A stretch of 64,000 bases of DNA from Phenylobacterium sp. J426 (GTDB lineage Bacteria > Pseudomonadota > Alphaproteobacteria > Caulobacterales > Caulobacteraceae): positions 3,541,001-3,605,000 of the forward strand of contig NZ_JAJOMY010000001.1 in NCBI RefSeq assembly GCF_024699945.1, given 5' to 3'. The notes under the pieces are model-generated. The model saw nothing but the letters and a program-made list of their open reading frames with translations. It was not told the DNA's origin and did no database searches. A program made the translations under genes and the position numbers. Below, in pieces: positions 38,560 through 47,288 of this stretch. Position 1 is the stretch's first letter, and each line of letters starts with the position of its first letter.

Positions 38560-38877
38560 ATGGCTTCCCAGTTCCGCCCCCGCCGCAGCGGCTTCAGCAA
38601 CGGCTTCAGCCCGCGCCCCTCCCCTCGGCCGGTGAAGGTCGCCCGCCAGCCGGTGCGCCCGGCCCCGCCGTCCGGCGACCTGATCAACGGCATCCTGCGC
38701 TTCCACGACGTGGTGCGCGAACAGGGCTCGGACATCGCCCTGCTCCGCGTCTCGGAGGACCGCCTGCGCGAGCCGGAAGTCCGCGCCTGGTTCGGCGAGC
38801 ACGCCAAGACCGCGGCCGGCGTCTCGATCCTCTACAACCAGCGCGAGGACGAGATCATCCGGGTGCTGGCGGCCTAG
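38560..38877 (+). CDS. Hypothetical protein, 105 residues
   Basis: The start ATG follows CAGGAG by eight bases. The product begins with a basic, Ser/Pro/Arg-rich segment (MASQFRPRRSGFSNGFSPRP) to about residue 35, followed by a compact helical domain: SGDLINGILRFHDVVREQGS, then REPEVRAWFGEHAKTAAGVS and ILYNQREDEIIRVLAA. The N-terminal stretch could contact nucleic acid. It is divergent from the WYL regulator with a 75-base shared control region, which makes it a candidate target. I do not recognise the family. Confidence 0.75.
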   Translation: MASQFRPRRSGFSNGFSPRPSPRPVKVARQPVRPAPPSGDLINGILRFHDVVREQGSDIALLRVSEDRLREPEVRAWFGEHAKTAAGVSILYNQREDEIIRVLAA

Positions 38878-38896
38878 GCCCCCTCGCCTGCCCCAA

Positions 38897-39829
38897 TCAA
38901 TCCGGCGCCAGCACGAAGTCCAGGGCGGCGCACACCGCCGCCACCTGGGCGTCCACGCACTGCTGGGGCGTGGCCTGCGGGCTGTCGGGATAGACCTCGG
39001 TCGTCGTCGTATAGGGCGCGCCGGTGATGGACGGGCACATGCCGTAGTCCGCCTGCGGATAGGTGATGACGCCTGGGGCGACCACCGGGCAGCCGATGAT
39101 CTCCCCGGCCGCGTCCGGCGGGGCGATGTGGGTCACCGCTTCCACCGCCGCCACGATCGCCTGCTGGAAGGGAAGCTTCGGGTCGGCCGCATCCGCCACC
39201 AGGTAGAAGCCGTCGGGGATCAGCCCCGGCTCGAACGGCTTGCCGTCCCGGGCCGCCAGCGCCGGCCTAAATTCGCTCTCGTCGCTGTCGGTGGTCTCGT
39301 GCAGGTCGATGTGCAGCCGGAAGGGCTCCCCACGGCCCCGCACCAGCGCGATGAGGCTGGTCGCCTCGCGCGACGGGCCGTCCGCCCGGAAGTTCCGGTT
39401 GGGATCGACGGCGTCGTAGTTCCAGCGGTTGATCCGCTCATAGCCCCAGGGGCTGACGCAGGGCGCGACCAGCAGGTTGATCCGCCCGGCGTAGGCCTCC
39501 GCCCGCGTCTCCAGGAACGCCAGCGCGCCCATGACCCCGCTCGTCTCATAGCCGTGGACGCCGCCCGTGATCAGGGCGGCCGGCAGCGCCGGGTCCCACG
39601 GCCAGCTGGCCAGCGCATGGAGCGGATAGGTCTCGCCGGCGTAGTCCAACTCACCATAGGCGATCCGCTCGAAGCGGTCCGCCAGGGCCGCGATCCGCGG
39701 CAGCACGTCCTCATCGTAGCGCCGATGCCGCACCTGCCGCGCCCGCCACTCCGCGCGCTCCGCCTCGCCCCAGGGCTGGCCGGGGGTTCCGATCGGATAG
39801 GCGGCTGGGGCGGAGGCGTGTGGGGGCAT
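38897..39829 (-). CDS. M14-family zinc carboxypeptidase-like protein
   Basis: The 310-residue protein has zinc ligands in TGGVHGYETSGVMGAL (HxxE) and a third histidine in LHIDLHETTDSDESEF. Substrate-contact segments are NRWNYDAVDPNRNFRADGPS (the NRNF motif of M14) and TTTTEVYPDSPQATP. It probably removes a C-terminal or amide-linked residue from a small substrate; no signal peptide is evident, so it acts in the cytoplasm. The open frame extends 35 codons upstream of ATG 39829 but that segment is not conserved-looking. Confidence 0.88.
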   Translation of the reverse strand: MPPHASAPAAYPIGTPGQPWGEAERAEWRARQVRHRRYDEDVLPRIAALADRFERIAYGELDYAGETYPLHALASWPWDPALPAALITGGVHGYETSGVMGALAFLETRAEAYAGRINLLVAPCVSPWGYERINRWNYDAVDPNRNFRADGPSREATSLIALVRGRGEPFRLHIDLHETTDSDESEFRPALAARDGKPFEPGLIPDGFYLVADAADPKLPFQQAIVAAVEAVTHIAPPDAAGEIIGCPVVAPGVITYPQADYGMCPSITGAPYTTTTEVYPDSPQATPQQCVDAQVAAVCAALDFVLAPD

Positions 39830-39937
39830 GGGGCTTCTCACGGCGTTGGCGGACGAGCGTCTGCGGCTTTGGGGGGCAGAGATCAGCGCGGACGAGCGCG
39901 CGAATGGCAAGCACGTCAACAGGGCGCCGAACACGCT

Positions 39938-40232
39938 CTACTTCGTGAAGTGTAGGACGGTGATGCCGCCAGTGTCCGGATACACGCTGACCTGCTAGCC
40001 GGACCAGGCGACGGCTGTGAGCCTATGTCCGTTCCCACGAGATCGAGGTGAAGCAATCTTCGGTCTGAGGCGGCGTGGCCCTCCAGACTTCGACGCCGTC
40101 CCGGTCCGTGGCGATGAGATTCCGCCCGTCCTTCAGGTCCTCGGCCATTCAATCGTAGAGGGTGACGGTCAGATCGTTCAACATCCTCGCGCGTTCGCGG
40201 ATTTCGGCGATCACGCTGGCGCGTCTTCCCAT
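39938..40232 (-). pseudogene. Decayed small ORF with two nonsense codons and a frameshift
   Basis: Read on the minus strand, a coherent protein of about 97 residues appears if three lesions are ignored. It begins MGRRASVIAEIRERARMLND and LTVTLYD, meets TGA (probably former TGG), continues MAEDLKDGRNLIATDRDGVE and VWRATPPQTEDCFTSISW. After one extra G (40034-40036) it continues NGHRLTAVAWSG, meets TAG (probably former TAC), then QVSVYPDTGGITVLHFTK and a proper stop. The lesions are substitutions as well as an indel, so they are not explained by homopolymer errors alone. The function of the ancestral protein is unknown. Confidence 0.65.
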
Positions 40233-40312
40233 CCTGGAAGGCTAGACGTCTCAGCGTCCGCCTTCCAGCACAGCTTTGCGCCACTGACGGGCCTCCGCTG
40301 GTCCGCTCCGCC

Positions 40313-40446
40313 CTACCCCCCTCCGGCCAGGACTTGGGCTGGTCGATAGCGAGCTGACCGCATGGCGCGAGAGCTTCGAGGAGGCCGGGAGTGTCGACGG
40401 GGAGGCCGCCGGCGCGGATCTTCGCGCAGAGCTCGGCCTTGAGGGG
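40313..40446 (-). pseudogene. Partial duplicate of the DUF6285 gene 3' end
   Basis: The minus strand encodes LKAELCAKIRAGGLPVDTPG, LLEALAPCGQLAIDQPK, which mirrors the C-terminus of the intact gene at 42201-42557 (LNGELCAKIRSGEFTVDTPG, LLEALGAMARDQLAIDQPK). A small deletion removes part of the GAMARD segment and the stop region is out of frame by one base. No start or upstream part of the gene is present beyond about 40460. It lies 1.9 kb from the intact gene, in the same orientation, next to another decayed gene. Confidence 0.75.
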
Positions 40447-40510
40447 GCGACGTCGGCCGTCGGGTATCGAGGCTCCGCCCCCCGAGGGGGGAGCGGAGCC
40501 TCTGCCGCCC

Positions 40511-41947
40511 CTAGTTGAACAGCCAGTCGGAGCTACTCAGCTGCCACGGCTTCACCCCGTCGAGGTGGGTGACGGTGGTCGGCCAGGGATGGCCGGAGCC
40601 CCAGCCGTCGGAGTCGAACAGCACCTTCGTGCCACCCATGCCGTTCTCCTCCAGGCGCAGGTAGCCGTCGGCCACCGGATCGCCGCCCCGGTAGCCCGCC
40701 TGGGCGAAGAGGGGCCGCAGGTCGAGCTGGTCCGAGCCCGGCCGGAAGTCGGCGATCCGTCCGGCGCTCCACGGCTGAGCGCCGAAGACGAAGCGGTCGG
40801 CCCCGTCGCCGCCGGTGAGCTGGTCGGCCCCCTGGCTGGCGTGGAAGGTGTCCGCCCCCGAGCCGCCGTGCAGCACCGCGCCCGGGTGGGTCGCGGTCAG
40901 GACCTGGCCGCCGCCGGGCGCCGGGCCAGCGCCCGGACCCGGCGTGGGCGTCGGCGCAGGCGCCCACGGCTGGCCCGAGCCGCCGCCGCCCAGAACGTTG
41001 GCGGCGTTGAGCCCGTCGGGCGAGACGCCCTGCAAGGTGACGACATGGTAGGAGATGGAGCTCCAGCCGGCCGGGCCGTCCACGTCCATCATCACCTTCG
41101 TGCCCCCGGCCCCGTCGGCCACGAACCGCACATAGCCGTCCGCCACCGGGTCGGCGCCGCGATAGCCGTTGGCGTACAGCGCCGTCAGGTCGAGCTTGTC
41201 CGATCCGGCCTGGAAGTCGGTGATCCGCCCGGCGCTCCACGGCATGGCCTTGAAGGCGAAGGTGTCGGCGCCGCCGCCGCCGGTGAGCTGGTCGCTGCCC
41301 TGGCTGGCGTTCAGCGTGTCGGCGCCGGCGCCGCCCTGGAGCACGGCGCCGGGATAGTCCGACGTCAGCACCTGGTCGCCGCCGTGCGGAGGCGGAGGCG
41401 GCGGCGGCGGCTCGGCGGGCTTCGAGCCGCCGCTCACGGTGTTGAACGGGGTGTCGTACCCGCCGAACCGGCGCACATATTCCGACACCGGCGTGCCGTA
41501 GCCGCCGGGGGTGTCGTGGCCGCCGCCGGTCTCGAGGAAGGACTTCAGAGCCCAGACGCCCACCAGGTGGGCGCCGGCGAAGAGACCGGACTCGGTGATC
41601 TGCCCGCCCGCCCCGATCCACTGGCCGACGTACGACTTGAGGCCCAGCGCGCTCACGTCGTCGTTGACCTTGGAGAACCAGGCCCAGGCGGCGGCGTCCT
41701 GGGCCGCCGGCGAATTGAGGAAGCCGGCCTTGTCCCAGACCCCGTAGCTGTGGGCCTTCTCCGTCCAGCCGCCCTGGAAGTCGATCGCCCAGGTGTGGTC
41801 GCCGTTGTAGAAGCCCACGGCCTGGAGGGCCTCTTCGCCGAACTGGAAGCGGCCGAGATAGCCCAGGCTGCTGACGAACGAATAGTTGTTGCCCGACTCG
41901 TTCTGACCGAGCGCGCGCAAGAAGTCGTCGTATGTCCCGATGGTCAC
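40511..41947 (-). CDS. RTX exoprotein with lysozyme-like N-terminus
   Basis: The 478-residue protein has no Sec signal, consistent with type I secretion. Residues 1-170 form a lysozyme-like domain: DDFLRALGQNESGNNYS with E17 as candidate catalytic acid, then YLGRFQFGEEALQAVGFYNG. A polyproline linker (residues 180-187) leads to two RTX modules of about 123 residues each, with nonapeptides such as LQGGAGADTLNASQGSDQLT followed by a serralysin-type domain containing RITDFQAGSDKLDL. The C-terminus SSSDWLFN is a typical T1SS end. It starts with GTG after AGAGGTG. It probably cleaves cell-wall material outside the cell. The nearest T1SS part in the window is the TolC-like protein at 32.2-33.8 kb. 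Confidence 0.8.
   Translation of the reverse strand: MTIGTYDDFLRALGQNESGNNYSFVSSLGYLGRFQFGEEALQAVGFYNGDHTWAIDFQGGWTEKAHSYGVWDKAGFLNSPAAQDAAAWAWFSKVNDDVSALGLKSYVGQWIGAGGQITESGLFAGAHLVGVWALKSFLETGGGHDTPGGYGTPVSEYVRRFGGYDTPFNTVSGGSKPAEPPPPPPPPHGGDQVLTSDYPGAVLQGGAGADTLNASQGSDQLTGGGGADTFAFKAMPWSAGRITDFQAGSDKLDLTALYANGYRGADPVADGYVRFVADGAGGTKVMMDVDGPAGWSSISYHVVTLQGVSPDGLNAANVLGGGGSGQPWAPAPTPTPGPGAGPAPGGGQVLTATHPGAVLHGGSGADTFHASQGADQLTGGDGADRFVFGAQPWSAGRIADFRPGSDQLDLRPLFAQAGYRGGDPVADGYLRLEENGMGGTKVLFDSDGWGSGHPWPTTVTHLDGVKPWQLSSSDWLFN
40547..40915 (-). repeat. RTX module copy 2 (intragenic)
   Basis: This encodes residues 345-467 of the RTX exoprotein, from GGGQVLTATHPGAVLHGGSG to HLDGVKPW. It parallels copy 1 block for block: GADTFHASQGADQLTGG, PWSAGRIADFRPGSDQLDL, GYRGGDPVADGYLRL and GGTKVLFDSDG. 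Confidence 0.8.
41012..41383 (-). repeat. RTX module copy 1 (intragenic)
   Basis: This encodes residues 189-312 of the RTX exoprotein, from GGDQVLTSDYPGAVLQGGAG to LQGVSPDGL. Shared landmarks with copy 2 are GADTLNASQGSDQLTGG, PWSAGRITDFQAGSDKLDL, GYRGADPVADGYVRF and GGTKVMMDVDG. A Gly/Pro-rich hinge separates the copies. Confidence 0.8.
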
Positions 41948-42200
41948 GCTAGTTCACACCTCTGATAGTGGCGCATAGCCGGAGCACCCCGCAAGTTGTG
42001 TTGCGGCGAGTTGCTTGCCGACCTTGGCTTCAAGCGCCAGTTTGTCTGTTGATCGTCCCGACAGTTCTGCGTTCAGACGCGAGAGACTCTTGCTCGGGCT
42101 TCCGCGGCGAGATTGCGGCGGCAGTACGCCCCGCAGGTGACCATCCGTTCATGTCCGCCCATGTGCGGCCAGGGGCGGGGCGGACGGGCGGTTCCTGCGG

Positions 42201-42557
42201 CTAACCCACCTCGGGCCGGTACTTGGGCTGGTCGATGGCGAGCTGGTCGCGGGCCATGGCGCCGAGGGCTTCGAGGAGGCCGGGGGTGTCGACGGTGAAT
42301 TCGCCCGAGCGGATCTTCGCGCACAGCTCGCCGTTCAGGGCGGCGAAGTCGCCTTCATGTCCCAGGAGGCGGCTCATGGCCTCGACGGCCCTGCCCTCGG
42401 CGGCCGGGCCTTGCGTAAGCTCGCGCTCCACCACCGACAGGACGTTGGCGGCGACGCGGGCCAGGAAGGCGCTGCGGGGGTCGAGGCTGGGGCGGATCTG
42501 GTCGATCCACAGCGCGACGGCCTGGACCAGCTCCTCGGTCTTCGGATGGGTGATCAT
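42201..42557 (-). CDS. DUF6285-type protein of the APH/acyl-CoA dehydrogenase cluster
   Basis: The 118-residue helical protein begins MITHPKTEELVQAVALWIDQ and ends VDTPGLLEALGAMARDQLAI DQPKYRPEVG. Small proteins of this kind regularly follow an aminoglycoside-phosphotransferase-like gene beside an acyl-CoA dehydrogenase in alphaproteobacteria and actinobacteria; the role is unknown. Its ATG overlaps the stop of the APH gene (ATGA, 42554-42557), so translation is coupled. A broken partial copy lies at 40313-40446. Confidence 0.82.
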   Translation of the reverse strand: MITHPKTEELVQAVALWIDQIRPSLDPRSAFLARVAANVLSVVERELTQGPAAEGRAVEAMSRLLGHEGDFAALNGELCAKIRSGEFTVDTPGLLEALGAMARDQLAIDQPKYRPEVG

Positions 42558-43565
42558 AGGCCCTGCTCCAGGAGGACGACGAGGTCGGCTTCGGTCTCGG
42601 AGACGCGGCGGCCGATCATCGGGCGCTCGACCGACTTCTCGAGGCCGGTCTGCCAGCTCATGTACATGGTCAGGCACATGACGCCCCAGCGCAGCGAGCC
42701 CAGCACCTGCCAGAAGCGGACGCGCTCGAGGGGGGATCGGACGGCCGCCGGCCGCCGCATAGCCCGCCAGCAGGTCGGCGTAGTCGCCGAAGCCGCCGAC
42801 CGGCTTCTCGGGCCGCCCGAAGCGCCAGGAGTTGGTGCAGATCCAGCCCATGTCCTCGGCCGGGTCGCCGATGTGGGCGAGCTCCCAGTCGAGCACGGCG
42901 GCGACGCCGGTCTCGGGGTCGAACATGATGTTGCCGTTCCGGAAGTCGCCGTGCAGCAGCACGGGCGGGACCGGCTCGGGCGCGCGCCGGCGCAGGTACT
43001 GGAAGGCGAGCTCGAGGATAGGCCGCTCGGCGCCCGTGGAGCGGTAGACCTCCTCGTAGCGGTCGAGCTCGGCTACGGCGTCGACGGTCTTGAGGGCGAG
43101 CTCGGGCGGCGGCGGGGTGGCGTGGATGCGAGCCAGCACCTCGCCGCACTGGCGGGCGAGCTTGGGCCGGACGGCGTCGAAGGCGGGATCGGAGACGATC
43201 TTGCGGCCCAGCGTCTCGCCCGGCACCGCGCCCATGACGTAGGCCTCGCCCAGGCCGTCCTCGTCGTCGCAGACGTGCAGCACCGGCGGCGCGAGGGCGC
43301 CGTTGGCGCGGGCCGCCTTGATGAGGGCGGCCTCGACAGCGAGCGAGACCGAGCGGGCGGTCTCGGGATCGAAGGGTACGGTCCGGCGGCGCAGGATCAT
43401 CCGGTCCCTGATCATGCGGTCCTTGGCGCGCGGCGCTACGACCTCGAAGGCCCAGGTCTCCATGCTGGCCCCGCCGGACAGCCGCCCGGCCTGGACCACG
43501 CGCGCGTCGCGGCCCTCCAGCCTCACGGCCAGGCGATCCAGCGCGGCGCGAACATCCACTTCCAT
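42554..43565 (-). CDS. APH-family phosphotransferase (one-base frameshift)
   Basis: The corrected protein of 336 residues has a kinase fold like aminoglycoside phosphotransferases and human ACAD10/11 N-termini: RLSGGASMETWAFEVVA, MILRRRTVPFDPETARSV, the Brenner motif LLHGDFRNGNIMFDPETG and the metal motif AAVLDWELAHIGDPAEDMG. One extra base in the G run at 42730-42735 breaks the frame at GGRPIP/LERVRFWQVLGSLRWG. It is divergent from an acyl-CoA dehydrogenase. By analogy with ACAD10/11 it probably phosphorylates a hydroxyacyl-CoA so the dehydrogenase partner can eliminate phosphate; antibiotic resistance is unlikely. Confidence 0.87.
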
Positions 43566-43706
43566 GACCCGACGGCATGTCCCGATTGATCTAAGCTGAC
43601 GCCGATCTGGCGGGGCCGCGGGCGGCTTGTAAATGCCTCCGCAACGTCACCTCCGTGCATCAAGACGGCCAAGAAACGACCGCGCGAGCGGCAAAGGGAG
43701 CGCGCC

Positions 43707-45044
43707 ATGGACTTCGACCTGCCCCAGGACCTCGTCGACTACCTGAAGGAGCTCGACGACTTCATCGAGCGCGAGATTGCGCCGCTGCAGGCGAAGGACG
43801 ACAACGAGCGCTTCTTCGACCACCGGCGGGAATACGCCCGCACCGACTTCGAGAACGACGGCCTGCCCCGCCCCGAGTGGGAGGAGCTGCTGGCCAAGGC
43901 GCGGAAGCTGGCCGACGACGCCGGCCACTACCGCTACGCCTGGCCCAAGGAGATGGGCGGCAAGGGCGGCAGCCAGCTGGCCATGGCGGTGATCCGCGAG
44001 CACCTGGCGGCCAAGGGCCTGGGCCTGTTCAACGACCTGCAGACCGAGCACTCGATCGTCGGCAACAACCCCTTCGTGCTAATGTTCAAGGAGTTCGCGA
44101 CGAACTGGCAGTACGAGCGCTACGCCGACAAGCTGTTGAACGGCCAGATGCGGACGGGTTTCGGCCTGACCGAGCCGAACCACGGCTCGGACGCCACCCA
44201 CATGGAGACCCGGGCGGTGCGCGAGACGCGCGACGGCAAGCCCGGCTGGCGGATCGACGGCGCCAAGATGTGGACGACGGGGATGCATGTGGCCAGCCAC
44301 TGCATGGTCTTCGCCCGCACCTCGGGCAAGGACGGCGACGCCACCGGCATCACCTGCTTCATCGTGCCGAAGGAGACGCCGGGCTTCGTGATCGAGGAGT
44401 ACCTGTGGACGTTCAACATGCCCACGGACCACCCGCGCATCTCGATCACCGACTGCTGGGTGCCCGAGGACAGCTACTGGGGCGAGATCGACAAGGGCCT
44501 GGGGCTGGGCCAGTCGTTCGTCCACCAGAACCGCATCCGCCAGGCGGCCTCGTCGCTCGGCGCCGCCGTGTTCTGCATCGAGGAGAGCGTGAAGTACGCG
44601 CGCGAGCGCAAGCCGTTCGGCAAGCCGCTGTCCGAGAACCAGGCCATCCAGTGGCCGCTGATCGAGCTGCACACCCAGTGCGAGATGCTGCGCCAGCTGA
44701 TCCGCAAGACCGCCTGGGAGATGGACAAGATGGATCACAAGACCATCGAGAAGACGATCTCTGACAAGGTCTCGATGTGTAACTACTGGGCCAACCGGCT
44801 GGTGTGCGAGGCCGCCGACCGGGCGATGCAGGTGCACGGCGGCATCGGCTATTCGCGCCACAAGCCCTTCGAGCACATCTACCGCCACCACCGCCGCTAC
44901 CGGATCACCGAGGGCTCGGAGGAGATCCAGATGCGCAAGGTCGGCGCCTATCTGTTCGGCTACCTCGGCCCGCGGAAGCAGCTGTTCAAGGAGCGAGAGG
45001 CGCAGAGGGACCAGTACGTCCAGCCGATCCCGGCGCCGCGGTAG
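43707..45044 (+). CDS. Acyl-CoA dehydrogenase (ACAD11-like)
   Basis: The 445-residue FAD enzyme shows MDFDLPQDLVDYLKELDDFI, GFGLTEPNHGSDATHMETRA, DGAKMWTTGMHVASHCMVFA and FIVPKETPGFVIEEYLW. The C-terminal part has QVHGGIGYSRHKPFEHIYRH and RITEGSEEIQMRKVGAYLFG. It oxidises an acyl-CoA and passes electrons to ETF; the ETF-ubiquinone oxidoreductase at 9.3-11 kb is the downstream acceptor. AAGGGAG precedes the ATG. It is divergent from the APH/DUF6285 pair with a 141-base control region. Confidence 0.93.
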   Translation: MDFDLPQDLVDYLKELDDFIEREIAPLQAKDDNERFFDHRREYARTDFENDGLPRPEWEELLAKARKLADDAGHYRYAWPKEMGGKGGSQLAMAVIREHLAAKGLGLFNDLQTEHSIVGNNPFVLMFKEFATNWQYERYADKLLNGQMRTGFGLTEPNHGSDATHMETRAVRETRDGKPGWRIDGAKMWTTGMHVASHCMVFARTSGKDGDATGITCFIVPKETPGFVIEEYLWTFNMPTDHPRISITDCWVPEDSYWGEIDKGLGLGQSFVHQNRIRQAASSLGAAVFCIEESVKYARERKPFGKPLSENQAIQWPLIELHTQCEMLRQLIRKTAWEMDKMDHKTIEKTISDKVSMCNYWANRLVCEAADRAMQVHGGIGYSRHKPFEHIYRHHRRYRITEGSEEIQMRKVGAYLFGYLGPRKQLFKEREAQRDQYVQPIPAPR

Positions 45045-45052
45045 GACAGGAT

Positions 45053-46474
45053 CTACGCCGCCGCCGCTTCGGCGTAGAGGGTGTCGAACACCGCGGGCAG
45101 GCTGTCTGGGAGGCCGAGCAGCGGGCCGGAGGACAGCAGGAGGACGACCTCGTCGCCGGCCAGGCCGCTGAGGGCGGCTGTCGCTTCGTCGGCGGTGCGG
45201 ACGCCTTCCACGGGCACGCCGGCCGCGGCGATGCGGGCCGCGATCTCCTCGAACGTGGACTGCTGGTGGCTGGCCGCGCCGTGGCTGGGCGGCGGGATCA
45301 GCAGGACCCGGGCGACGCCTTCGAACACTGTGTCGTACCAGGGCAGCGCGTCGCGGTTGCGCCAGGAGAAGGTGTGCGGCTCGAAGACCACGGTGAGCGG
45401 CCGGGTCGGATAGTGCAGCTGCATCGCCTCGATGGCCGAGCGGGCCTTCTCGTACGACGAGCCGAAGCCCTCGATCACCGGCACGCGGCTGGCCTTGGTG
45501 AGCCGGTCCAGGCGGCGGCGGATGCCCTGGAAGCTCTCGATGGCGGCGGCGAGCTGGGCCTCGCTGACCAGGCCGCGCTCCAGGACATAGGCCGAAACGC
45601 CGACGATGTTCTCGATGTTGTGCTCGCCCAGGAGGGTCGTGGCGAGGCGCAGGCGGCGCCCGTCGGGCCCCTTGAGGACGAAGCGGGTGATGTCGCCGAA
45701 CACCACCTCGTCGGCGCACCAGCCCTGCCCGCCGTCGGCCTGCTCGACGTCGTACCAGACGATACTTGAGGCGGCCTCGCCGGCGATGGCGCGGATCGCG
45801 GGATGCTCGCGGGCCACCAGCAGGCCGTCCTTGGGCAGCAGACGCAGCAGTTCGCGGAACGGCGCCTCGTAGTCGGCGAAGGTCGGGAAGACATTGACGT
45901 GGTCGTGGACGAGCGAGGTCAGCAGGACGTCGCGCGGATGGTACAGCACGAACTTCGAGCGGCGGTCGTCCGGGCCGACGATGTACTCGTCGCCTTCGAG
46001 GATCACGTCGGCCGCCTGGCCCCAGTGGCCGGTGTCGGGCAGCGACGGCGAGATCGCGCCGATCATCCAGCCGGCGTCGCAGCCGGCCTCACGCAGCACA
46101 TGGGCGAGCAGCGCCGAGCAGGTCGACTTGCCGAAGGAGCCGGCGACGACGGTGTTGCGGCGCCCCTCGGTCGCCTCCCCCACCAGCTGCGGGAAGGTGG
46201 TGACGCGGACGTTACGGGCGCGGGCCGCCTGGACCTCGGGATTGGATTCACCGCCGAGCTTGGCCGAGGCGCCCAGCACCAGGACGTCGAGATCCGACGG
46301 CAGGTTGGCGGCGTCGAAGGTGCGGAAGAACGGGAAGCCCAGCCCCTCCACATAGGTCGACATCGGCGGGAAGACGTCCTCGTCCGAGCCGGACACCTGG
46401 TGGCCGGCTTCCCGCATCATCAGGGCCGCGGCGCTCATGCCGGCGCCGGCGATGCCGGTGAAATGGATGCGCAT
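45053..46474 (-). CDS. mpl: Mur ligase family protein, Mpl-type
   Basis: The 473-residue protein starts MRIHFTGIAGAGMSAAALMM, the N-terminal nucleotide fold of UDP-N-acetylmuramate ligases. The ATP loop is VVAGSFGKSTCSALLAHVL (a variant of GTHGKTT), the central region has LEGDEYIVGPDDRRSKFVLY, and the substrate part has LLGEHNIENIVGVSAYVLE and RRLDRLTKASRVPVIEGFG. Mpl attaches recycled murein tripeptide to UDP-MurNAc in peptidoglycan recycling. The open frame extends 34 codons further but the ATG at 46474 begins the conserved fold. The loop variant leaves some doubt about the exact substrate. Confidence 0.85.
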   Translation of the reverse strand: MRIHFTGIAGAGMSAAALMMREAGHQVSGSDEDVFPPMSTYVEGLGFPFFRTFDAANLPSDLDVLVLGASAKLGGESNPEVQAARARNVRVTTFPQLVGEATEGRRNTVVAGSFGKSTCSALLAHVLREAGCDAGWMIGAISPSLPDTGHWGQAADVILEGDEYIVGPDDRRSKFVLYHPRDVLLTSLVHDHVNVFPTFADYEAPFRELLRLLPKDGLLVAREHPAIRAIAGEAASSIVWYDVEQADGGQGWCADEVVFGDITRFVLKGPDGRRLRLATTLLGEHNIENIVGVSAYVLERGLVSEAQLAAAIESFQGIRRRLDRLTKASRVPVIEGFGSSYEKARSAIEAMQLHYPTRPLTVVFEPHTFSWRNRDALPWYDTVFEGVARVLLIPPPSHGAASHQQSTFEEIAARIAAAGVPVEGVRTADEATAALSGLAGDEVVLLLSSGPLLGLPDSLPAVFDTLYAEAAAA

Positions 46475-46700
46475 GGAGGTGTTCCGGGCAGGAGGGTCGT
46501 CGATGCTGCTGGTTAGCTGATCCGCGGCGTTCGTCCAGCCCGCCGGAAGGCGGCGCGACGATGAAGCGCGACACATGCCGCGCGTAAGGCCGCGCTCGCG
46601 AATTCGTCAAATGGCAGGCCGGGCGCCGAACGGCGCAGCCGCGCGTTCAGCCCAGGTAAACGGCCGCAAGTACGCGGCCGTCCGAGGAGAGTTGAACGTC

Positions 46701-47186
46701 ATGAGCAGCGCCTTCGTGCGTGAGCCTGACGACCTGCCGCCCGAGAGCCCGCCCGAGCGCATCGTCAGCCACCATCCCAACTTCGTCACCTCGCGCGGCC
46801 TCAAGCTGATCGAGCGGACCCTGGCCGAGCTGGATGGCCAGATCGCCGCCTGCGAGGATGAGGCCCAGTTGGCCTGGCTGCGGCGGGACCTGCGCTACTG
46901 GTCGCAGCGCCACGCCAGCGCCCAGGTGATGGAGTCGCCCGACGCCCCCGAAGAGGTCGCCTTCGGCACCCGCGTCACCTTCCGCCGGGACGGCGGCGCG
47001 CCCGAAACGGTGGAGCTGGTCGGCGAGGACGAGGCCGACCCGGCGGCCGGCAAGCTGAGCTGGGTGGCGCCGCTGGCGCGGGCGATGATGGGCGCCCTGC
47101 CGGGCGAGGCCGTAGAGCTGGAGACCCGGACGCCGGCGACCGAGATCGAGATCCTGTCGGTGGAGGCGATCCGGCTGCTCAACTGA
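46701..47186 (+). CDS. GreA/GreB-family elongation factor-like protein
   Basis: The 161-residue protein has an N-terminal coiled coil (SRGLKLIERTLAELDGQIAA, CEDEAQLAWLRRDLRYWSQR) and a C-terminal FKBP-like domain: EEVAFGTRVTFRRDGGAPET, VELVGEDEADPAAGKLSWVA and PLARAMMGALPGEAVELET. This is the architecture of GreA, but the coiled coil is short and the pair of acidic tip residues is not in the standard sequence context, so it may act like Rnk or as a Gre antagonist. ATG 46701 follows GAGGAGA. It is divergent from the Mpl-type gene. Confidence 0.85.
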   Translation: MSSAFVREPDDLPPESPPERIVSHHPNFVTSRGLKLIERTLAELDGQIAACEDEAQLAWLRRDLRYWSQRHASAQVMESPDAPEEVAFGTRVTFRRDGGAPETVELVGEDEADPAAGKLSWVAPLARAMMGALPGEAVELETRTPATEIEILSVEAIRLLN

Positions 47187-47288
47187 GGACGGGGGGCCGG
47201 CGGCGCCTGTTTACGCATGATTAACCGAAGCGCCGGACGTTCCACGATGTCTTCCTTGAAGACACCCCACCATCACCGACTTTTCTTC

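Noticed and set aside
42554..43565. APH protein as an aminoglycoside resistance gene
   Set aside because: Its context (DUF6285 partner, divergent acyl-CoA dehydrogenase) matches ACAD10/11-type acyl-CoA metabolism rather than resistance.
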